Made by a program: the position numbers and the translations under genes. Of a DNA stretch of 64,000 nucleotides, positions 22,290-32,894 are shown in pieces (position 1 is the stretch's first letter; each line of letters opens with the position of its first letter). The notes beneath the pieces are model-generated. The model saw only the letters and a program-made list of their open reading frames with translations. It searched no databases and was not told where the DNA came from. This stretch comes from Nothopassalora personata (taxonomy: Eukaryota > Ascomycota > Dothideomycetes > Mycosphaerellales > Mycosphaerellaceae). The stretch is taken from assembly GCA_033816765.1 (NCBI GenBank), contig CM066291.1:372001-436000 (forward strand). Reading direction: 5' to 3'.

Positions 22290-22957
22290 CATGGTAATCC
22301 ACTCGCTGGTATCACCGCCTACGCCGAGGGCGAGGAGGTGCGCGTCGTCTTGACGGAAAACTTCTTCTCCGTCCTGCAAACGGCGGAATGTTCAGCAACG
22401 AGTATCAAGCTCAAGTTCACCGAAGGAGTACAGTTCGATGAGGTTCAGAAAGTGTGGCAGTGGGTCGTTGATGTCGCAGATCACTACATCATACTTGTCA
22501 CCGAGAGTGCTCAATGCAACGTTGCGAATGGCAACGATACTATACGTCAGCCTTGGCACGTCAGGAAATTATGTTCGATGATCATACCAACACTATAACG
22601 ATGGCTGTGGAGCCGAAGAGGCGGGACGAAGCGTTCGGCAACTGGCATCTCAGAATCGACAGCAGAGGACTCGTGGAACAACCGCAGCACAACAAAACTC
22701 GTGGTATTGGCAATATCCAATTCGCCGATATCAAGAGACAAGATCGCTTTGACTTGTCCTCGGAATTCTCCGGCATGGACGTATCCCTCAAGTCCAGCGA
22801 TGCCACCGCCAAAGAAATCGTTCCGTGTGTCGTCTACACTTACCACTACATCAAGTGGAAAGCCACACGGTCTCAGAGCGCTCGGATCGAGGAATTGAAG
22901 TGCGTTGATCTGCTCTATGTTCGTTATGACAGCCATTGGGAATTGATTGGGTGGTAA
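22290..22957 (+). pseudogene. Frameshifted DUF7029-like secreted-protein domain
   Basis: Two overlapping frames hold the two halves of one domain. The first (to about 22560) reads VLTENFFSVLQTAECSATS, KVWQWVVDVADHYIILVTES and IRQPWHV. The second (from about 22563) reads EIMFDDHTNTITMAVEPKR, FGNWHLRID and IGNIQFADIKRQDRFDLS. In fungal DUF7029 proteins these blocks sit in this order in one chain, usually at the N-terminus of large secreted proteins. Here one base is missing or extra between HVR and EIMF and no intron can repair it. No signal peptide or clear start was found in frame. The 3' part ends at a stop at 22957. The family call is from memory of motif patterns and is moderate. Confidence 0.5.
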
Positions 22958-22974
22958 AGGTTCTGGCTCGGAGG

Positions 22975-23888
22975 AAGGGTGGCGGGTTTAATGACAGCGT
23001 GGAAGCCACGATGGCCAGGAGTTCGGTGTGCGAAATATTGCCAACTGTTCCGTATGATGAACACTCCTCAATCTATCGTATCCGAATCCCTCGAAGGGAT
23101 GATGTGCAGCGCGACAGGCGTACACTCTGTCTCGCACTTCAGACATTTGCAGGTTTCGTTCATAGAAAGCAACCCTTCCAGGGCCTGCGCATCGCACTGA
23201 GTTATGAGCAGTCGACTGGATGCGGCCAAATTGTCACGCGAGTCGAAGAGTGTGTCTCGCAGATTGGCAAGTCCCTCAATTCCTCAACGTCACGGGGTCT
23301 GCTAGTCTTGGTGGTCGCGTAGCTTATCTCCGCCAGGAGTGCAGGTATCTGCTCAGCCCTGATCCTCAAGCCTCCTGATGACCAATTAGATATGTCAAGG
23401 TACGCATGGACTGCCTGTACACACGCCGCATGAGCGTAATTTGCTGGATACGCCCCTCGCGATCTTGCTGATTGACGCATATAGTATCGATCCATAGCTC
23501 GGTAACTTTCACCGAGTCTCGTGTGCTTCAGAGCTGCGATCGCGCTGGCCGGTGGTCGTTGGTCTATTTCGATGTCATGGAAGATCATATTCGAACTCCA
23601 GACATATGATACCTTCTCGTAGCTTGGCCCGTGCCGCGCTAATTCGACAACGCGAAGAGAGGATTCGACGGGAGGGTCCAGGTGGCCAGCTCTCGAATGC
23701 AGAATGCGGAAAGTGTCCGCAAAAGGATCCAGAGGTTCATAGACGTGCGTTGATCTGGTCTGAGATCCATCCACCATAGTGACTGTGAGGACTCTCTGAC
23801 CGTAGGGAAAGGAAGCTTTCGCGACCTGGTTACTGAGGTCCGAGATCAGACTGGAGCATGCTTCCCAAGTAGCGTCGGTACAGGCCAA
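22975..23888 (-). pseudogene. Fungal conserved hypothetical, broken near its 3' end
   Basis: A reverse-strand open stretch from about 23888 to 23202 encodes CTDATWEACSSLISDLSNQ, FPYGQRVLTVTMV, VYEPLDPFADTFRILHSR, YEKVSYVWSSNMIFHDIE, RGAYPANYAHAACVQAVHAY and NWSSGGLRIRAEQIPALL. The even spacing of these blocks looks like a genuine protein. No ATG starts the frame, so an upstream exon may be missing. After the stop at 23202 a different frame continues with a cysteine-rich stretch (MNETCKCLKCETECTP) and then a stop in IDWGVF-like context. A frame change near 23200 and a further stop suggest decay. No function known; the SYVW motif alone is not enough to call it HET. Confidence 0.45.
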
Positions 23889-23933
23889 GCGCAGTGCAAG
23901 TAAGTACTTGTTACCAGGCCCAAAGGCGGTCGT

Positions 23934-25181
23934 TCACCTTCTGCCATCCCTCCTCTTACACATTGCCACGACCACACTAATATCATCAATCTTCCCGCCC
24001 TCAATCGCCAGACCCTCCTCCACCGCCTTCTCCATAAACGGACTCGCCGCAAACGGATCTTCCGCAATCTTCCTCGCATTCAGCACAATCTCTTGCGCGA
24101 CATACTTCATCGCCTCGGCCCCATCATCGTCATCATGCCTTTCCTTGTAGTGCCTCAGTCCAGCCACAGCATAATCCGCAATCTCCTCCTGCCAAAGGTT
24201 ATCAGTAACGCCATCACTCATGGCCAGAACCAGGTCGTCTTCGAAAAGCTTCACACGGTCTAAGACGCCGTTTTCTTCAGGCGTGTCGGGAGAATTTGTA
24301 CCGAGCTGACGAGGGCAGTCGAAATAGTGGTATTGCTCCTGGCTCGCGAAGATAACATCGCCTTCTCCTTCGGTGTCTTTCTTCGCCCGCACGACAAGGA
24401 TCTTGCAGTCGCCTAGCTGTGTTACGTATAGCATCGGATGCTGTCCCTCAGATCCGTCGATCCAGTGTAGCAGTGCGCCGCTTGCTGTTGTAGTCCCGTG
24501 CCACTCATTCGGCTCACTTAGCGCCTCTTTTGTTCTCTCATAAGCTTCTGCAAGATATCGAATCATATCTGGCTCTCCCTTTCCCTTACCCCCCACACCC
24601 TCCTCATGGACTTGTCCATACAGATCCCGCTCCGCAGCAAGTGCCCAGAAATGCGCTATCAGCCTGCTCCACAGCGGCGCATGACCTCTTTCCCGCTGCG
24701 CCCATTGCCCCACTCCATCGTTGGCGCATATCAGGCTGTCGCTCACCAGAATCGCATCGTCGCCGTTGGTCACACCACGGATCATTTGACCATCGACTTT
24801 CGGCCGGCGATCAATTGACCGATGGTGGGTAGACAGAGGGTCGGAGAAAGAGCCGCTGGGTGGAGAGAAGAATGGCGGAGGAAAGGGACGTGAAGGACGT
24901 TTCGCCCACCCTGCGTAGCCAGCGGAGAAGTAGAATGGCGACGCGCTCTTCTTATCGCGGGCTTCGTCTGGGGCGGGTGTTGCAAGGCCGGCTTGAGGGT
25001 CGCGGGATCGTTGACGCTTCTTATTGTTGGAGATGGTCGTCTGAGGGTCTGCTTCCTCATGTCTTGCTGTAAGTGTCCAAAATGATCGGGTGGTGGTGAT
25101 GATACATCGTGAGCCCGCCGCTAGTGACACTGCTCGGGGAGAGGTGGTCGAGGCGGAGGTGATCAGCCGCCGTGTGAGCAT
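23934..25181 (-). CDS. PTC7: Mitochondrial PP2C-type phosphatase PTC7
   Basis: Single-exon gene of 415 residues. The N-terminus (MLTRRLITSASTTSPRAVSL) is rich in Arg, Ser and Thr without acids, as expected of a mitochondrial targeting sequence. The PPM catalytic domain follows, with metal-binding aspartates visible in ANDGVGQW, TQLGDCKILVV, AMSDGVTDNLW and KIDDISVVVA. PTC7 dephosphorylates mitochondrial proteins, including coenzyme Q biosynthesis factor Coq7 in yeast. In yeast the PTC7 intron can be retained to encode a membrane span; here the gene appears intronless. It is followed at about 45 bp by the broken gene ending at 23888 on the same strand. Start is the first ATG of the frame. Confidence 0.92.
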   Translation of the reverse strand: MLTRRLITSASTTSPRAVSLAAGSRCIITTTRSFWTLTARHEEADPQTTISNNKKRQRSRDPQAGLATPAPDEARDKKSASPFYFSAGYAGWAKRPSRPFPPPFFSPPSGSFSDPLSTHHRSIDRRPKVDGQMIRGVTNGDDAILVSDSLICANDGVGQWAQRERGHAPLWSRLIAHFWALAAERDLYGQVHEEGVGGKGKGEPDMIRYLAEAYERTKEALSEPNEWHGTTTASGALLHWIDGSEGQHPMLYVTQLGDCKILVVRAKKDTEGEGDVIFASQEQYHYFDCPRQLGTNSPDTPEENGVLDRVKLFEDDLVLAMSDGVTDNLWQEEIADYAVAGLRHYKERHDDDDGAEAMKYVAQEIVLNARKIAEDPFAASPFMEKAVEEGLAIEGGKIDDISVVVAMCKRRDGRR

Positions 25182-25671
25182 GCCGGCGTCCCAGCGGTGA
25201 GCCTACAAAGCTCGAGAGTGCGTGGTGGCAGCTGCATACCACTGTCGCCAGCAACGAGCTCGCGAGAAGACGGTCGGTGTTGTGGTGTTGGTGTGGGTGT
25301 CGTGAAAGTAAGCCCAAGAAAGTCGCGTTGAGTGGTCCGCGTCGACGTCAGTTCCGATCTGCGGGGGCTGTTCCCGATAGCGACACTAGCACGATATCAA
25401 GAAGTATATTTGGCAGCGTCACGACTCGTGGGACTGTGACATAACGGTCAGACTCAAGTGTCAGTGGCAGGCTGGAAATGTCGACATCCGTTCGTTATGC
25501 AGATAACGAGATCACATGCGAAGACCGAGCACAATCAGCTGCAAACTGCACTCCGCAAACTCTAATCTCACAGGTGAAGTCGGCTTCAGCTTCCGGAGAT
25601 TGTGGTATACCGAGTTTCAGTCAGTCCGCCAAGAAGGTATCATAGGTCTCATTCGTCTCACTATACAACGG
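25182..25671. promoter_or_regulatory. PTC7 upstream region and AKR1 3' region
   Basis: 490 bp between two same-strand genes. No gene seen; it must hold the PTC7 promoter and the AKR1 terminator. A stretch near 25050-25290 is rich in GGTGGTGATGAT-like purine/GT runs. Confidence 0.5.
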
Positions 25672-28070
25672 CTACACTTCATCATCCGCCGTAGGTACCT
25701 GTTCATAGCCACCGCGATACTGCGTGCCACCCTTCGGCACCTCATAAAGGCTGGCGTAGTCTACTGTTTGACCACCAATCAGGCCCTTATTGCTCTCCTT
25801 CCTCCCAAAGAACGGACCGTCAAGCCAGAAGTCTTGACAGTTCCGCATGACACCTCTCGAGAATGGGTTGACCTGTCTTGCAGGAGCCTTCGCCTTCTTC
25901 CCATCCTTGCTGCCTTTATAGCCTTGGAATGCGATCGCAATGAAGGTATCGATTCCTAGAATCTTCGACCATCTAGTCAGGAAGCCTTCTCTCTTCTTAT
26001 GTGAGTGCTTGTGGCCGTGGCTGTGTCCATGTGCATTGACAGGGTCAGGACCGGCTCCGGCTTCCGTGATTTGGGCACCATCCACACTCATAGTGCCGGC
26101 CGTGATCGCAGACATGAGAGGATTGACTTGATCTGTCTGTCTCATAGACTCGAAAGTGGTGAGGTTCTTGGCGATTTGGAAGAGATGGACGAACAGGAGC
26201 ATGAAGGTCCACGTCAATTGCAAGGCGGCCCAGGCGTTCGTGATGATCGTGAGGGGGTCTTTCGAAATTATGGCACAATATTCGTCTTTGAGTATGGCGC
26301 AGTTGAGGTCCTCCGTCGGCGGAGCGGGGAGCATTTCAAGGTCTGAAAGTACTGTCAGCGAATTGAACGTGTCATTTGAGCCAAAAGGACTTACAGGCAA
26401 TGGTAAGTCGTATCAGGAAGCCAATGCCTATGATCAAAAAGGTGACATATAGCAAGAAGTGCTTGTGATTGTTCACAGCAACACAGTTGTCCACCCAAGG
26501 ACAGTGACTGGGCCGTGTTAACAGATGGGTCCGTCGTAACCAATAGGATCGGTGACTTACTGGTCTTCCCTGGCGACACATCTCCCACAGCGCTTGCAAT
26601 GCTTGCTCCGTAAAGGCTTGCGTATCATACAAACTGTACAGAAGTGCGTTTCGTTAAAAGCGTTATGTTTCACAAGATCGTCGATCGTCTTCTTCGTCTG
26701 CCCGCGACTGGCACCTTTCGGAATGAAGCCTGGGTCTCCAGTCATGGTCATGAAATAGAAGTAGGTGCAGAGTCCGTAACAAGTCGCAAAGAAGACATTG
26801 AGAGAGAAGTTTGACGATAAAGTCGCTATGACGGTGTTAGCTGGCGTGTGAAGGTTTGTGACTGGGAGACCTACCTGGCAGTATGCGGAAGATGTAACGC
26901 ACACCCACCCAGAAGAGCGTTCCGGCAAAGATGCCCGCCAAGAAGGGAGTCTTGTGCATGTGCTTCATGTCGCTTGGCGCCCAACGTAGAAGCTTATTCA
27001 CAGCGAACTGCAAAGCGTAGCCAACGATGAGTACGGCGGGTACTGATATCCAGATGGTCATGTATGCTAGCATGTGCAGCTGGAGTCCACCGAGCGCGAA
27101 TGGCCATAGGAAGAAGAACCGATTGAAGAACCATCGCTTATCCTGGACCAGGGGAAGCGGGAAGTGAAGAGGACTGCCATTTTCGTCGTAACCAGAATCC
27201 AGAAGCGCCTTATGCCACTGCCGCTCACTCTTCATCTTCGTAGCGGTCATACTGGGGGTATCGCCTTGACTCTGACCTTCTGTCGGTTTGCTGGGTGCAA
27301 AGCGGTCCGCTCCATGTTCGATCAGCTTCTGGATGCAAGGATAGCTTCCCTTGACTAGCGCCCAATGAAGTGCTGTGAAGCCCATATCATCTACAGCATG
27401 CAGATCGGCGCCGAACCTTAGCAGTATGTCTATGCATGCTGGGAATCCCTTGTACGCTGCCCACATGAGTGCTGTGTGCCCTTGCGCGTCTGTCACGTTG
27501 ACAGGGATGTCTGGTTGGTGTAGCAGAAGCATGAGCTGGTATACATTGCCATCGAGAGTCGCAGAGTGCAGAAGGTTGTAGCCTTGATCGTCTTTCATCA
27601 ACGGATCGGCACCATGTTGGAGCAGGAGGGACACGACCTGGAGGTTGAAGCGCTTGCTCGCCCAGAGGACTGGAGTCGCTTGCGCATCGCCGCCTTTCGC
27701 ATTCACATCTGCACCCGACTGGAGAAGGAAATGGCACAGGGCGTGGTGGCCGTTGATGGCAGCCCACTGTTGTCTGATCAGTGCCTTGTTCATGGTATAT
27801 CTGCCTATCATATGTGCCTTCTCGTACATGTAGTGCTGTGATGCCTTGATCATCTGTCGACTTTGCGTTGTACCTCCCACTGTCAAATAGCTTCTGTATT
27901 GCTCGCAGCTCCCCCAGTCGTGCCAGTTGCATCAAGTCCGACTCAATGGGTAGCGGCGGAGGACTGGCGTCCAGATCGCTGAGTTCGACCTTGTCGAGGC
28001 CATCTCTGCTGGGCGAGAGGGGCGCGCTGCCAGAGTCTTTGCGGGTTGGCGAGACGTTGGGCGAGGGCAT
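25672..28070 (-). CDS. AKR1: Palmitoyltransferase AKR1 (ankyrin repeats plus DHHC)
   Basis: Five exons on the reverse strand: 28070-27828, 27766-26875, 26825-26561, 26507-26395 and 26342-25672. The four introns (49-61 bp) all keep phase; about 727 residues. After a Ser/Pro-rich start ([13 protein letters not shown]) come ankyrin repeats (for example [20 protein letters not shown] and [20 protein letters not shown]). Membrane spans precede the cysteine-rich domain with [18 protein letters not shown]. The catalytic motif reads DHHCPW only after splicing, because the intron at 26560-26508 splits it. More membrane spans follow, then a C-terminal tail with a His-rich patch ([11 protein letters not shown]). 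AKR1 palmitoylates proteins at Golgi/endosomes, for example yeast Yck2. DHHC here differs from the DHYC of yeast Akr1. Confidence 0.94.
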
Positions 28071-28800
28071 GTTGGTGAGATGTGTTATCGATGCAGTCGT
28101 AATCGATGCTATCGCAAGGTCAACATTACTGGTGAGGAGAGACACGCGCAAAGGGCGGACGTCTTCTCCTGCTCGTTTCGTTTGGTTTGGTTCAGGCCAG
28201 CAGCCAGCTGGTGGAGGAGTGTGGACAGCGCCTGCCTCGTAATGTACGGCTCGCGTGTGGCGCAGGTGTGGCTGAGCAGCTTCAACCCGAAACCTGCTGG
28301 GGTTCAGCGCCAAGCCCAGACCTAGCATGAAAAATCCCAATCAATTCTATTCAATACGCGGGGTATTTGGACAATACTGCCTAACTATCCTAACTACCCT
28401 AACCCTAACCCTTACCCTAGCCCCTAACCTCTAAACCTATAACCGTATGGGCTGTACGCAGTGCAGAGTGTTGTTGCAGTCAAGTCTGAAGCTCAGCCGA
28501 TAGGGTCAGATCCGGCGCAGGCCTAAGCGAGCTTGAGCGTGGTTCCGGCTTTAAGCTTTCAGGCGTAGCCATAGCCCTGTCCCTCGATTCCGACTTCATC
28601 TCTATCCTCAGCTTTCACACCACCATCATCATTTTTCAAAAATCGCCGCAAGCACGGAATACACTAATTAGACGCGTCCGTCTGTTCTATCGTCGCTACT
28701 TTCACTTTCAGGCCCCATCAGCCTTCCGTCCAGCGCTTTTGCTGGCGTCATGCATCATCGGCCCATAGTCTTCCTCGATGCCCCGGCCATGGTCCAATTT
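28071..28800. promoter_or_regulatory. AKR1 upstream region
   Basis: About 730 bp with no gene. It contains the telomere-like tract at 28376-28442 and, as the upstream side of AKR1, its promoter. It is also downstream of the gene ending at 28801. Confidence 0.5.
28376..28442. repeat. Interstitial telomere-like CCCTAA tract
   Basis: Runs of CCCTAACC, CCTAACTA, CCCTTACC and CCCCTAACC, degenerate around the fungal telomere unit CCCTAA (TTAGGG on the other strand). Roughly eight to nine imperfect units, unique in this part of the window and inside a gene-rich stretch. Confidence 0.8.
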
Positions 28801-29343
28801 TCAGTGGTTTTGAGGACGCACTGGAAGCTTGACACTCGTTGGCGCAATAGCGCTGGCTGGTTGCTCGACCTCCTCGGCTAGTTCAGTGTCTCGCTTGTCA
28901 AACGTACCCATCTGCCTCGGCGGGCTGCCTCTAACCGCGCGCTTCCTGATCTGGGGTGGTGGTAGCACGATGTCTCGCTTCGGCACAGGAGCTGTGATCT
29001 TGAATTGTTGGTCCAGAATCCTGCAGGTCTCCTGGTGGTCGCGCTCTGCTTGGTGCACTCGTCGCTGGGCCGTCCTCGCTGGGCCGGCCATACTTTGTGC
29101 CTTCAGCTTATCGACCTGCCGCTGGCTATGTGCCTTGAACGCTTCCTTGGTGCAGTGTGCGCATTTTAGTGCAAAATGGATCGTCAGGCCGCCCATCTTC
29201 TTCTTGATGCCGTTCTTGGGATTGCAGGAGGCCTTCGTTATGCCAGCCCTCGTGGTATGGGTGGTTGATCCTCCGCAGGCGCTCGTAATCTTGGCATAAG
29301 TGTGTCCACACACGGTGTACTTGAAGCTCTGCGTGCGACACAT
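28801..29343 (-). CDS. Small cysteine-containing hypothetical protein
   Basis: Single-exon, 180 residues, starting MCRTQSFKYTVCGHTYAKIT. The first 65 residues contain regularly placed cysteines and histidines (MC, VCGH, ACGG, SCNP, KCAHC), suggesting a small metal-binding module. The rest is basic and probably helical (SQRQVDKLKAQSM, RRVHQAERDHQETCR), then a proline/basic tail. No signal peptide. The MCRT...CGH start occurs in many fungal proteins of unknown function, so it is probably real, but I cannot name a role. Confidence 0.6.
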   Translation of the reverse strand: MCRTQSFKYTVCGHTYAKITSACGGSTTHTTRAGITKASCNPKNGIKKKMGGLTIHFALKCAHCTKEAFKAHSQRQVDKLKAQSMAGPARTAQRRVHQAERDHQETCRILDQQFKITAPVPKRDIVLPPPQIRKRAVRGSPPRQMGTFDKRDTELAEEVEQPASAIAPTSVKLPVRPQNH

Positions 29344-30081
29344 TCTAAGGTCCTGCTGACCAGAAGATTGACAGTGTTGTCCTGGGTCCGTACAAAGCTG
29401 ATGCTTATCCGAGCAGGAAGTCGATTAAGTCTCTGGGGTTCGATTTGTCTCGTCGTACTCTTTGGTGGAAAGATGAGAAAAGAAAAGAAAGAAGCCGACG
29501 AAAAGTGCAATTAATTTAAGAATGGATCTGGTGCTGGGCACTTTGTCCTCATCGTCCTCAGAGTGTGGACCAGTCACGGATCTCGTATGTCGGCTCACCC
29601 ACGTACCAAACACGCGACAAATAGAAGCAATATTCACTCTGGAGGGCCATACTGTCCTCGGCAAAATACTAGATTCCCTCCCATACACCAGTTACGGACC
29701 ATGGAGTTCAATACGGCGTTCGAGAGATGCTGCATGGCGAACAGTGGTTGGTTGGAGAGGCACACAGCTGGGGTGTGATGGCCTCTCTGCTACCATTATT
29801 CGGGCGGTAACTCATTCAGATGAGATGGCTCGCGAGGGTGGACACTGGCCACCAATTATTCCCGATCTTCGACGCTCGGGAAGTTCCGCGTTTTGACGAC
29901 GAACAGAGCATTGTTTGTCGACCGGCATCGGCACTTCGGCCGTATTCATTCACTGTGCCTGACGCTGATCCTCCAGCTCTGCCGCCTGCAATTCTGTACC
30001 TTTCATCTCACTCTTTCGGAATTCTCACCATAACAACACCACCAGACTGAACACCACTGACATCACCACTCGCCTCGAGCC
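29344..30081. other. Intergenic, no gene recognised
   Basis: Short open frames on both strands only. It includes the upstream regions of both flanking genes. Confidence 0.5.
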
Positions 30082-32894
30082 ATGACAGACGCAGAGACGA
30101 CCGCGGTCGTGGGTCGTTACCGCCGCTACAAAGCTGGTACGAAGAAGATTGTCGGCTGGCTTGCCCAAAATGCAAGTCACTGCTGCGATCTCGCCGCCAC
30201 ATTCAACTGCTTCAAGCTGGACTCGAAGTCTGTGCCGGAGATCAAGGTGCCGTCGAAGGTTCTCACAGCACTTGCAGACATCATCGCATCCGCCGAGAAG
30301 CGAATGTGCCTATTCCACAGCACATTTTGCAGGTTCTGGAAGATGTCATCGACCTGCGTACGGACTGTGCTGCTTGGTACGAGGCTCAAACCATCAGCGA
30401 CAGTACCGACCTCGCGGTCCGCAACCAGAGTCACAAGCAATTCATCAAGGTGCTACAAGGCATCCACACCTCCTTGAGCAAGTCCATCAATTTGCAGGCC
30501 TTTACTATCGCCAGTGCAACGGCCAGAGACAACAAGTCTAGCAAGAGCAAGAAGAACAAGAAATCGCAGAAGAATGGTTTCGATGGTCTCGCAAACCTAT
30601 TCGACATCCTCGATTTCGAGGAGCCTGTATCTGCACCACTTGGTCGAGCACCGGCACCATCACTCAAAGCGCCCACTGATTGGCCTGGAGGAGACGTTTC
30701 GTTGGAGGACGATCAGGATAATGAAGCCATGGCGCTATGGGGCTTCCTGGCTGACATGAACGACGTCCGAAAGTATGTGCGCCAGCTCTGGCTCGAGTAT
30801 CTGGAAGGTCAGACTAGCCTTGCTGTAGCCGGGATGGTAACCGAGACTGCCCTCGGCATGATTGAGCGCGCCAGTAATGACTTCGTGAAGCACTATCCAC
30901 ACTTTAATGATTGGATGTCCGTGCCGGAGTACCTTCGGATCAGCGTGGGCTTCAACAACAATGTGGTCTACCTGTTCTGCAAAGATTCAGATGCGATCAC
31001 GAAGCACACAGCAGCTAACGCAAGTCTTACAGACCTGATATGTCCTACTTCAGGCTTGCTCCTGCGCACGTTCTCCGAAGGTGCATGGAGATTCATGGAG
31101 TCAAGCGTCTAAAAGGGGTCGCTCGGAGGATATATCGATGGCGATAGACTGTCAGCGGAGCGGCCACATTCCGACTTCGAGCGGGTGCTGCTCGCTATGC
31201 TACCGGCGGTGACTTCGCCGAAAAGCTGGACCAGGGGTTGCGAAGAGACGAAGAGACCTGCGCAACTAAAGCTATCCCTCCATCATCACTCAAAGCTCAC
31301 TGATGGGCTCATGAGCTTGGTCGATCCTTCCAAACGCCTGCCTGTGTTCGAGATACCCATTTGGCTGGTCTTTGCTTGCCAAATATGCATAGATGTCCAC
31401 GAGCTGGTGCAAGGTGTCCACAAATGTGGTGCTGACGAGCTCCTGAAGACCACAATGCATACCAAAACTAGCCTCAGCGAGGCCATCACTTGGGCACAGA
31501 AGGAACTTAGCACAAGCGCCTTCACCACTTGAAAGGCAGAATTCGAATTGCTCACCTCGTATGTCACGGCCTTCAAAGAAGACATTGAGACTGTCAGACG
31601 TCTTGATATCGCTACGACTAAATGCCCGCTCAAGACAGAGGACGCCTGGACCCGCTTCCGGTTCAAGTGCTCAGTCCCGGGCCTTGTAGCACTCCCTCAT
31701 CGAGCAGCGCTCGTAATCCACACAATCAAGGACTACTCATACGATCTCCTCACTGGCGTTGGCAACGACAATTTTGCGATATTGGCAATGGCACACATGT
31801 ATGAAGCTGCCAAGGGTTGCGGACTGCTCAAGATGCCTTGGGACGACATGGAACCCCTCGAGCGTTGCCAACCTGGCCGCAAGCCGTTCGTGACGAAGAC
31901 CAGAGCCAATGCCAGCGTGATAGAGTACCTGCGCCACTATGCTCTAGACCTCGGAGCCGATGTTTCTGCTACGAGCAACCCCACCATCCCAGACTGGAAG
32001 ACGATACTGCTGAGAGGCAAGAGAGTCAGCAATCGCTTGTCCGAGCTTCGGTGGGCATTCAACGAGCGTCAGCAGGCGGATAAGACATTGGGATTCGAGA
32101 GGGCCAACACGTATGAGGTCGTTCTCGCCACATTCACTGACAGATGGAAGCGGGAAGATCAAACACACGGCACTATCAAGGCATCATCAGGACAGATCAA
32201 GTATAGTCCTCTGCAGCTGCTGCAAACATTGACCGACTACTCCAACCGCGACGAGCCCCGGGTCAATTTCGATTATGCAAGCTTCTCACGACTATGTCAA
32301 CTTACCATGCGGGACATGCTGCAAGCGGCCGGTATAAAGCAGGATCAGCGCAAGGGGGCCACATATGGGTACGCGTTTCACATCCTCCAGGTAACAGCCA
32401 AACTTGAAGCAAAATCAGTTCTCATCTCTGCGACGCCACTGGCACACGTCACTTGCACTTTGCAGGCCATGATCGAGAAGCGCGGCAAGGATTTGTCGAC
32501 AACGGCGCAACAGCAGTCCAGTGGCCGTATTCCAAAGTCGCACCTACCCCAGTTCAAGACCCTTCGTCCAGACCCTAGCGATGATATCGAGAAGCTCATC
32601 AAGAAGCATCCCGGACTCTCAGTTGGTACGTCGCGCACCACGGTCGAGTTCTATGATTCGCAGGGATCTATCGCACGCTTCCATGACCTGCTGGACAACA
32701 ACGACATGCGCAAGCTCATGCCAGAGGGCCTTAGCAAAGCGACTCACATCATGTTGCCAACTACTGAGCTTGACGAGGTCGAGAAGAAATTGAGAAAGGA
32801 CTTGCCGCATCACCAGATTACCGATGTGTACGAGTACTATGATATGATTGAGGCAGGTAAGCGAGAACAGATTCATGGTCGTCCTATGCGTTGA
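30082..32894 (+). pseudogene. Large DUF6604-like gene broken by a frameshift and two stops
   Basis: Begins MTDAETTAVVGRYRRYKAG and reads KKIVGWLAQNASHCCDLAA, the expected start of a DUF6604-type domain. Near 30290-30305 the frame changes (EKR against EANVPIPQHILQVLEDV) with no usable intron. From there one frame runs to 32894 interrupted only by TAA at 31110-31112 and TGA at 31530-31532. Sequence on both sides of each stop is protein-like (LLLRTFSEGAWRFMESS, then LSAERPHSDFERVLLAML; later LLTSYVTAFKEDIETVRRL). Intact length would be near 930 residues. Basic patches (SKSKKNKKSQKN) and a C-terminal KLRKDLPHHQITDVYEYYD are visible. Function of the family is unknown to me. Both stops are one C-to-T change from CAA and CGA. 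Confidence 0.7.

Noticed and set aside
23202..23888. HET-domain protein call based on a SYVW motif
   Set aside because: The following IDAxCINQ-type block of HET proteins is absent and the surrounding blocks follow a different, regular layout, so it is kept as an unnamed conserved protein.
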